The notes under the pieces: model-generated
What the model was told of the DNA's origin: nothing
The model's database searches: none
Seen by the model: only the letters and a program-made list of their open reading frames with translations
Translations under genes and position numbers: made by a program
Assembly (NCBI GenBank): GCA_027024125.1
Contig: JALVSV010000327.1
Coordinates: forward strand, 1-12,521
Reading direction: 5' to 3'
DNA from: Methylothermaceae bacterium
Lineage (GTDB): Bacteria > Pseudomonadota > Gammaproteobacteria > Methylococcales > Methylothermaceae
DNA: 12,521 bases
In this document: piece after piece, positions 5,954 to 12,521 of the stretch
Numbering within the stretch: position 1 is the first letter of the stretch
Layout: every line of letters starts with the position of its first letter

Positions 5954-6972
5954 ATGAACATTTCCTTCTGAGCACGGTAACCCGGATAGCCTCCTTGGAG
6001 GGTAAGCAACTGGAAATAGCACATCTCCCCCGTGATCGTTGGCAGCGAGGGGATTATGTCGTAGGGGAAGTGCTGGAAATGCCTGGATTAAAAACCGTAG
6101 AACTGACCAATGGCAGAATGGCAGAAGTGGCTGAAAGTGATCGGGTGATCGGTGCTTTGGGCAAACGTATGGCGACCCTGGAGGCAGTGGGTGATTGGCA
6201 GGACATTGGAGAAGATGGACGTTTCCAGTTGTTGACTCCAGGTGGATTGATGGGGCGACTGACCTCTTGCTCACCTTTCCTGCCAAATCCCATATCGTTG
6301 GCCTATCGTGGTCATGTGTGGCGTGGCAACAAGCCCTTACGAATGGATCACTGCATACGATCTCCAGCCTGTGATGGATGGAATTTTCCGGTTGTTCTGA
6401 TTGTCGGCACCTCTATGTCGGCGGGGAAGACCACCGTCGGCAAAGTCATCATCCGTCAGCTAAAACGCGCTGGGTTGAAGGTGATCGGGGCCAAACTGAC
6501 GGGGGCGGCTCGCTATCGCGATGTGCTTGGATTTGGTGATGCTGGGGCGGATTGGATATACGATTTCGTGGATATGGGTTTGCCTTCAACGGTCTGTCCG
6601 CCCGATCTATTCAGGAAACGCTTGAATGGACTCTTGGCGTCGATGACAAATCTGCCGGCTGATGTCTTGGTTGCCGAAGCGGGCGCGTCTCCACTGGAAC
6701 CATACAATGGCACAGTGGCTGTGGAGGCGCTTGAGAAGCATGTATGTTGCACAATTTTATGTGCGTCTGATCCTTATGCAGTCATAGGCGTGGCATCCGC
6801 ATTTGGGTGCCAGCCAGATATAGTTGCCGGTGGAGCCGCAAATACGACTGCCGGGATTGCTCTGGTGAAAAAACTCTGTGGAATAGAAGCACTGAATCTG
6901 CTGGAAAGCAGGTCACTAGTTAGGTTGAATCGGATATTATCATCCTGTCTGAATATAGATATTAGCCACTAG
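5950..6972 (+). CDS. DUF1611 family P-loop protein
   Basis: The 340-residue protein has a family-like N-terminal domain (1-140) and a C-terminal nucleotide-binding domain. This carries a clear Walker A loop, GTSMSAGKTT at 153-162, followed by KLTGAARYRDVLGFGDAGAD, VLVAEAGASPLEPYNG (a likely Walker B region) and a late CASDPYAVIGVASAF segment. I recognise this as DUF1611. One characterised member, DgcN, was described as a D-glutamate N-acetyltransferase acting with the enolase-like DgcA in marine proteobacteria; others are uncharacterised. No dgcA-like gene is present here. The start ATG overlaps the M20 stop as ATGA, so the proteins are probably made together. A function in N-acylated or glutamyl amino acid metabolism fits this pairing but is inference. 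The gene ends 34 bases before the convergent GGDEF-EAL gene, with no clear terminator between them. Confidence 0.8.
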   Translation: MNEHFLLSTVTRIASLEGKQLEIAHLPRDRWQRGDYVVGEVLEMPGLKTVELTNGRMAEVAESDRVIGALGKRMATLEAVGDWQDIGEDGRFQLLTPGGLMGRLTSCSPFLPNPISLAYRGHVWRGNKPLRMDHCIRSPACDGWNFPVVLIVGTSMSAGKTTVGKVIIRQLKRAGLKVIGAKLTGAARYRDVLGFGDAGADWIYDFVDMGLPSTVCPPDLFRKRLNGLLASMTNLPADVLVAEAGASPLEPYNGTVAVEALEKHVCCTILCASDPYAVIGVASAFGCQPDIVAGGAANTTAGIALVKKLCGIEALNLLESRSLVRLNRILSSCLNIDISH

Positions 6973-7006
6973 AAATCCAAGATAGGCTCATATTAAAGGC
7001 ATGCAA

Positions 7007-9913
7007 CTAATAGACGATATTTTCTGGTGATACAGAAGGTATCGATTTCTCCGGTTTGCCGATATAGTATCCTTGGGCGTAATGTACGCCGAATTCATGT
7101 AGAATATCCAGTATCTCACGGTTTTCCACGAACTCAGCGATCGTTTTCTTGCCGAGACCTTGCGCAATTTCAGCTAAGGCGCGTACAAGAACTTGATCTT
7201 CCTTGCTTGAGTTCAAAGATTTGATAAATGATCCATCTATCTTGACATAATCAACAGGTAGATGCATTAGGTAATAGAATGAAGAAAAGCCAACTCCAAA
7301 ATCATCAATTGCAAAACTGCAACCTAGGGATTTAATTTCATTCATCAATCGTTGGGCAGAAGAGAAATTCGATACCGCAGTGGTTTCGGTGATCTCGAAA
7401 ATGATTTGTTCTGGGTTTATGTCAGGCTGGCTCAATAAATCATGAAGACTGCGCTGAAGCTCCAAATCGTTCAAAGCCTGTCCTGAAAGGTTGATGCTCA
7501 AGGTGATATTCATGCCAAGTTTGTTGAAGGATTTGTGCTGATCCAGTGCTTTTTTGACCACCATTCTGTCAATAAGATTGATCATGCCAAGTTGCTCAGC
7601 TATTGGTATGAATTGTCCTGGTACGATAAAGTTACCTTCCGAATCTGTCATTCGGAGCAAGCATTCATAGTGGGATATGGATTGATTCCTGATATCTAGA
7701 ATAGGTTGATAGTATAAAAAGAATCTATCCTCAATAAAGGCACGTTCGATCTGATCCTTCCAGTAGACTTGGGTTTTTATTTTATTTTGGAACTCTGTCC
7801 CAGGGGAATAGAACTGTATTCGTCCTCGTCCAGCTTCCTTGGCCTGATACATGGCGAGATCTGCATTGGCTAACAGGTCCTGCAGATTCTGGCCGTGTTG
7901 AGGGAACATGGCTATGCCTATGCTGACGGTGATCTTGAAAAGCTGTCCTTCCACCTTGAAATCTATCGACTGTAGAGAGGCAAAGATCTTTTCTGCAAGC
8001 TGTGTTGTCTGTTCTCGCTCGATATTGGGAATGGCTAGTGCAAATTCGTCACCACCCAGGCGAGCGAGAATATCTGTTTGTCTGGTGATGTGTCTGAGTT
8101 TATCAGCAATCAATTGTAATAGAGAGTCTCCTACCTTGTGGCCGCATGTATCGTTGACATATTTGAACTGGTCCAGATCAAAATATAACAATGCCCCGCT
8201 AGAGCCACTGGTGAATGTCTGGCGGAGTATCCTCTCGAATTCCTGTTGGAAACGCCTCCGATTATATAAATGAGTTAAAGGGTCATGGTCGGCTAACCAT
8301 ATCAGCCTTTCCTCAGCAATCTTTCTATCCGTAATATCCAGGCCAATGGAAAGGATAGCAGGGGACTTTGGATGGGTTCCTTCAAGTCTTGTGTGGTGCC
8401 ATGCTATATGCCTGGAATGAGGTTCTATATTATCCAGTATCGTGTCGAACTGTGCTTTGTGGCTTTTTCCAAGTCGTAAGAAGGTTAATTGTTTTTTTGC
8501 TTCAATATCATTATTGCAATCCGATAAAAACATGTTGTCATAATTAAACTTTGCCGTTAAAAATATTGCATTTGAGATGGGCAGAAACTTTTTCCCAAAA
8601 CGATTTATTGTAATTATGTTCCCTGATTTGTCCTGGGTCAGGATTATTAGCGGGGCTGTATCTAAAAGTTCTTGTATAAAATTTCTCTCTTTCTCGAGCA
8701 TTTCACGTTGTTGAAGTAAAATTTTGGTGCGAGAATTTACTTCATTCTGTAACGATTCTAATTTTTTCGTCACGTATAGGATTGTCTGCTCGAGTGTGCC
8801 TATTTCATCGCGCACAGTTCTATATCTGGTCTTCCTGGATAGTTGATTTCTTACGAATTTATATTTTCCTTCGGCTAAGAAAGGCAGGACTTTTGCTATC
8901 TTTGTCAGTCTTTCCATTGGAATTCTCAGTAATATCAAAAGAAGAAACATTCCAATGCACAGGCTGATCGCTCCGCTGGTAAGGTAGTTTATAAGGTTGT
9001 CGTGTTTGTTTCTTAAGGTGTCTGTTATGTCGTCTATTATTATGAATTTTGGTTCATCGTTTCCCAGGTCTGCCATTCTGATGATTCTTAACTCGTATTT
9101 CCTTTCATCTTCGGAAACTATGATTTCACTGTGATTGTCTTCCGGGATTCCAGTTCTGGACTTTTCTATTATCTTGGTGCTTAGGGTTGGATTGCTAATC
9201 CCTGCCAGTCGATAACCAGCAATAAAACCAGTCTCTTTACCTGAATTATCCTGGTCTACCAAGATCCCGATTTGGGCGTGAGTGATCTTATTAAAATCAA
9301 TAATCAGGTCTGCCAGATTTTTTCCAATGACAAGGATTCTGTTCTCCAGGTTTGGCCCCATTACTGGTATTCCTACATATTGTATGCATGTTGGATTGCA
9401 TGCAATGAATGTAGATGGTTCTTCAGTGTTGGATATGATATGTATCCTGTCTTTATCTATCCTGCTATACGCCCCCCATGTCTTTATAATCCTTAAATCT
9501 CCTGAATAATATTGTATATTGTCCAATCCCCATGTAAGCTGAAATGTGCCCCAGAAGTTATCTAGTGTTGCTATCACTCTGTCTATTTCAATTTCATTTA
9601 ATCCTTCTGAAAACAACGGAATAGTTTCACCGATCTGTTGCAGCAGTCTTGATGATTGTGTCAATAACAGACTTATCGTCTTCTCATGTCTACTCTGGGC
9701 ATCTTTTCTTTGTTCCAGAAACTGTTCTTGTAGTGTATCTACTGCTAGCCAAGTCAATACGATATGTATCAATAAAAAAACGCTCCCAAATATAGTAGCA
9801 ACCTTCCATTTCAAGCTGATATGGGGTGGAGACTTCTTAATGGAGCGTTTTTTATGCATGATGGTAAATGAAAAATCTTCCTGGTTATCCTTATGTCTGA
9901 AACTGTACCCCAT
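7007..9913 (-). CDS. Membrane sensor with PAS, GGDEF and EAL domains (cyclic di-GMP turnover)
   Basis: The 968-residue protein has a membrane segment at 37-58, a periplasmic sensor of about 250 residues, a second segment at 309-330, then a HAMP-like and coiled-coil stretch to about 410. A PAS-like domain follows (411-530, ending SIGLDITDRK), then GGDEF (about 540-702) and EAL (about 715-955). The cyclase motif GGDEF at 620-624 is intact, and RQTD at 611-614, five residues before it, is a complete I-site for product inhibition. The phosphodiesterase domain reads ECL (750-752) rather than EAL but keeps the catalytic Glu. It also has Asn808, Glu840, the Asp pair 870-871, Lys891, Glu927 and Gln947. 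Both activities are therefore plausible. The ligand of the sensor is unknown. The start is uncertain: ATG at 9913 and ATG at 9859 both lack a good ribosome binding site. The sensor half is notably AT-rich compared with neighbouring genes. The gene is divergent from tgt. Confidence 0.9.
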   Translation of the reverse strand: MGYSFRHKDNQEDFSFTIMHKKRSIKKSPPHISLKWKVATIFGSVFLLIHIVLTWLAVDTLQEQFLEQRKDAQSRHEKTISLLLTQSSRLLQQIGETIPLFSEGLNEIEIDRVIATLDNFWGTFQLTWGLDNIQYYSGDLRIIKTWGAYSRIDKDRIHIISNTEEPSTFIACNPTCIQYVGIPVMGPNLENRILVIGKNLADLIIDFNKITHAQIGILVDQDNSGKETGFIAGYRLAGISNPTLSTKIIEKSRTGIPEDNHSEIIVSEDERKYELRIIRMADLGNDEPKFIIIDDITDTLRNKHDNLINYLTSGAISLCIGMFLLLILLRIPMERLTKIAKVLPFLAEGKYKFVRNQLSRKTRYRTVRDEIGTLEQTILYVTKKLESLQNEVNSRTKILLQQREMLEKERNFIQELLDTAPLIILTQDKSGNIITINRFGKKFLPISNAIFLTAKFNYDNMFLSDCNNDIEAKKQLTFLRLGKSHKAQFDTILDNIEPHSRHIAWHHTRLEGTHPKSPAILSIGLDITDRKIAEERLIWLADHDPLTHLYNRRRFQQEFERILRQTFTSGSSGALLYFDLDQFKYVNDTCGHKVGDSLLQLIADKLRHITRQTDILARLGGDEFALAIPNIEREQTTQLAEKIFASLQSIDFKVEGQLFKITVSIGIAMFPQHGQNLQDLLANADLAMYQAKEAGRGRIQFYSPGTEFQNKIKTQVYWKDQIERAFIEDRFFLYYQPILDIRNQSISHYECLLRMTDSEGNFIVPGQFIPIAEQLGMINLIDRMVVKKALDQHKSFNKLGMNITLSINLSGQALNDLELQRSLHDLLSQPDINPEQIIFEITETTAVSNFSSAQRLMNEIKSLGCSFAIDDFGVGFSSFYYLMHLPVDYVKIDGSFIKSLNSSKEDQVLVRALAEIAQGLGKKTIAEFVENREILDILHEFGVHYAQGYYIGKPEKSIPSVSPENIVY

Positions 9914-10035
9914 CTTAAGGAACGGTGTATTTCTTGTTTTATCCCTGCTGCATTTCCTGTGACATCAATGGGTTGCCGTTCTGCTGTTGAAAAGAGGCAG
10001 GTCCGTCATCAAGTCTATAGAGTACAATTCCCTTC

Positions 10036-10041
10036 ATTATA
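10036..10041 (-). promoter_or_regulatory. Candidate -10 box for the GGDEF-EAL gene
   Basis: A perfect TATAAT stands on the minus strand with TTTAAG 16 bases upstream, a weak -35. The predicted leader of about 115 bases is long. In the same 9914-10077 region I found -10-like hexamers for tgt on the plus strand (TACAAT at 10023, CATAAT at 10052) but no matching -35. Confidence 0.3.
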
Positions 10042-10062
10042 GGATATCGAGCATAATCTTAA

Positions 10063-11226
<1,164 letters not shown>

Positions 11227-11490
11227 TTGGAATTTTATTTGTGTTATGTGTTACTTGATCGTCCCTCCGGCGTCCTGGTCAATATTTTGGGTTATGGCAA
11301 TAGGACGTCGCAGCAAAAACATAGGAACTGGGGGCCGGTCCACGCGGTTTGCTTTTTTCCGGGTGCGACGAGCAGTCCAGCCGTGCTTTCAATACAGGTG
11401 GGGGTCAGATCAGGATCTATAGCACATGGTGAAGTAAGCCCGATTACATGTATGTGCCGGGGTGTTATAAAAAATATTTGGGGATTGACC
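11227..11490 (+). promoter_or_regulatory. Gap between tgt and yajC with a possible yajC promoter
   Basis: No gene is supported in this stretch. The reading frame of yajC happens to stay open back to the tgt stop, but those 88 codons do not look like protein and start at TTG. A possible promoter is TTACAT (11444-11449), 16 bases, TATAAA (11466-11471), close to the yajC start at 11491. I see no intrinsic terminator after tgt. A short palindrome AGATC-AG-GATCT sits at 11407-11418. Confidence 0.35.
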
Positions 11491-11850
11491 ATGGGATTCT
11501 TTATTTCTGATGCATTGGCCGAGGCTGCTCCTCAGGCGCAACAACCCGGCTGGGCCGGATTGGTTCTGCCATTGGCGATTTTTGCCTTTTTCTATTTTCT
11601 CTTTATTTGGCCTCAGCAACGTCGTACCAAGGAACATAAAAAGCTGATCGCTTCAATTGGAAAGGGCGCTGAAATTGTCACCAACGGCGGTCTTCTGGGG
11701 CGAGTGGTGGATCTGGATGAAAATTTCGTGCTGGTGGAAGTCGCCGATGGCGTGCATATTCAGATCCAGCGCAACGCGATTGCCAGTGTTCTTCCAAAGG
11801 GTACCTTCAAAGCGGTTAAGAAGAAGATCGCCAAGGTGGATAAATCATAA
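11491..11850 (+). CDS. yajC: Sec translocon accessory protein YajC
   Basis: The 119-residue protein has a short N-terminus, one membrane segment at about 22-40 (WAGLVLPLAIFAFFYFLFIW) and then the family's PQQRRTKEHKKLIASIGKGAEIVTNGGLLGRV block at 41-71. The last part is a basic cytoplasmic tail. YajC joins SecD and SecF in the inner membrane complex that assists SecYEG. The start ATG is preceded by GGGG at about seven bases. secD follows after 35 bases, as is usual. Confidence 0.93.
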   Translation: MGFFISDALAEAAPQAQQPGWAGLVLPLAIFAFFYFLFIWPQQRRTKEHKKLIASIGKGAEIVTNGGLLGRVVDLDENFVLVEVADGVHIQIQRNAIASVLPKGTFKAVKKKIAKVDKS

Positions 11851-11885
11851 TGATTGGTTGGAGTGAATCGAGGTAAGGGACTGAT

Positions 11886-12521
11886 ATGCAAAACCGCTTT
11901 CCGCTATGGAAGAACCTGCTGATCATCGTGGTATTAATGGTAGGGATCGTGTACGCCTTGCCCAATTTGTTTGGTGAAGATCCGGCTGTACAGGTCTCTC
12001 CTCTTCGAGGTGCCAAAGGCGGGGAGAACCTTGTGCAATTGGGCAAGAAGATTCTGCAAAACGCTCACCTGACACCTGTTGGTGTTGAATTGATTGAAGG
12101 TAAGCCACTGTTTCGATTCGGGTCGACCGATGTACAGTTGCAGGCTGCAGATGTGCTTCGAGACGCTTTGGGAGAAGAGTATGTCGTTGCCCTCAATCTG
12201 GCACCTGCCACACCCAAATGGTTACAGGCAATAGGGGCCCAACCCATGTACTTGGGCTTGGATCTTCGTGGTGGTGTGCACTTTCTGCTCCAAGTGGATA
12301 TGGACGCCGCGATTGAGCAGGCAATGGAACGCTACCAGAGCGATGTGCGTACGGTGTTACGAGAGGCGAAGGTTCGTTATCTTGCGGTCAGTCGCGAAGG
12401 TGATTCCATCACGGTCAAAATCAAATCTCCGGGAGATCTGGAAAGAGCCCAGTCGGTTCTGGGAAAAGAACTTCGTCGCTTACAGGTCATTGTGGATGAA
12501 GATAACCTGACCGCTGCAATC
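11886..12521 (+). CDS. secD: Protein translocase subunit SecD, 5' part only
   Basis: The frame is open to the window end, giving 212 codons of a protein usually near 600 residues. The N-terminus is typical of SecD: NRFPLWKN, a membrane segment at 10-25 and ALPNLFGEDPAVQ. A periplasmic region follows, then MYLGLDLRGGVHFLLQVDM at 121-139, the D1 motif region. SecD with SecF uses the proton motive force to pull exported proteins through SecYEG. AAGGGA lies five bases before the ATG. secF is expected just beyond the edge. Confidence 0.93.
   Translation, partial: MQNRFPLWKNLLIIVVLMVGIVYALPNLFGEDPAVQVSPLRGAKGGENLVQLGKKILQNAHLTPVGVELIEGKPLFRFGSTDVQLQAADVLRDALGEEYVVALNLAPATPKWLQAIGAQPMYLGLDLRGGVHFLLQVDMDAAIEQAMERYQSDVRTVLREAKVRYLAVSREGDSITVKIKSPGDLERAQSVLGKELRRLQVIVDEDNLTAAI

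Noticed and set aside
11227..11490. N-terminal extension of YajC, or a fusion after tgt
   Set aside because: The frame is open by chance; YajC has its usual length and a good ribosome binding site from 11491.

Overview
The window looks like chromosomal DNA of a gammaproteobacterium. The best evidence is the right end, where tgt (tRNA-guanine transglycosylase), yajC and the first 212 codons of secD lie in the usual order and are close to Escherichia coli in sequence as I remember it. Base composition is moderate. The mix of housekeeping genes, an Hsp70-associated DUF2760 gene and a long GGDEF-EAL sensor would suit a free-living or sulfur-oxidiser-like gammaproteobacterium, but I cannot name a genus. 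I see no rRNA, tRNA, CRISPR array, insertion sequence or phage gene.

Left part (1-3168, all genes on the minus strand). A DUF2760 membrane-anchored protein overlaps by ATGA the start codon of a gene that leaves the window. A small predicted lipoprotein gene precedes it. Upstream of the lipoprotein is a 668-base stretch without a convincing gene. It holds three perfect inverted repeats spaced about 20 bases apart, a 100-base REP/MITE-like palindromic element, and about 420 bases I cannot explain. Then comes a secreted alpha/beta-hydrolase with a complete candidate catalytic triad.

Middle (3169-6972, plus strand). A phosphoribosyltransferase-family gene is divergent from the hydrolase. About 107 bases later a compact unit begins: a flavin-reductase-like split-barrel protein, an M20 carboxypeptidase-G2-like metallopeptidase and a DUF1611 P-loop protein, joined by TGATG and ATGA overlaps. 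The stop/start overlaps imply co-translation and a shared task. DUF1611 includes DgcN, reported as a D-glutamate N-acetyltransferase, and M20 enzymes cleave N-acyl or glutamyl amide bonds. The unit may therefore handle N-acylated or glutamyl-linked amino acids; this is inference. It is the best candidate here for a little-described system.

Right part (7007-12521). A 968-residue sensor with two membrane segments, a PAS-like region, GGDEF and EAL runs leftward, convergent with the DUF1611 gene, and its sensor half is AT-rich. It is divergent from tgt-yajC-secD. queA, the usual neighbour upstream of tgt, is not next to it. A 264-base gap separates tgt from yajC and may carry a separate promoter for the Sec genes.
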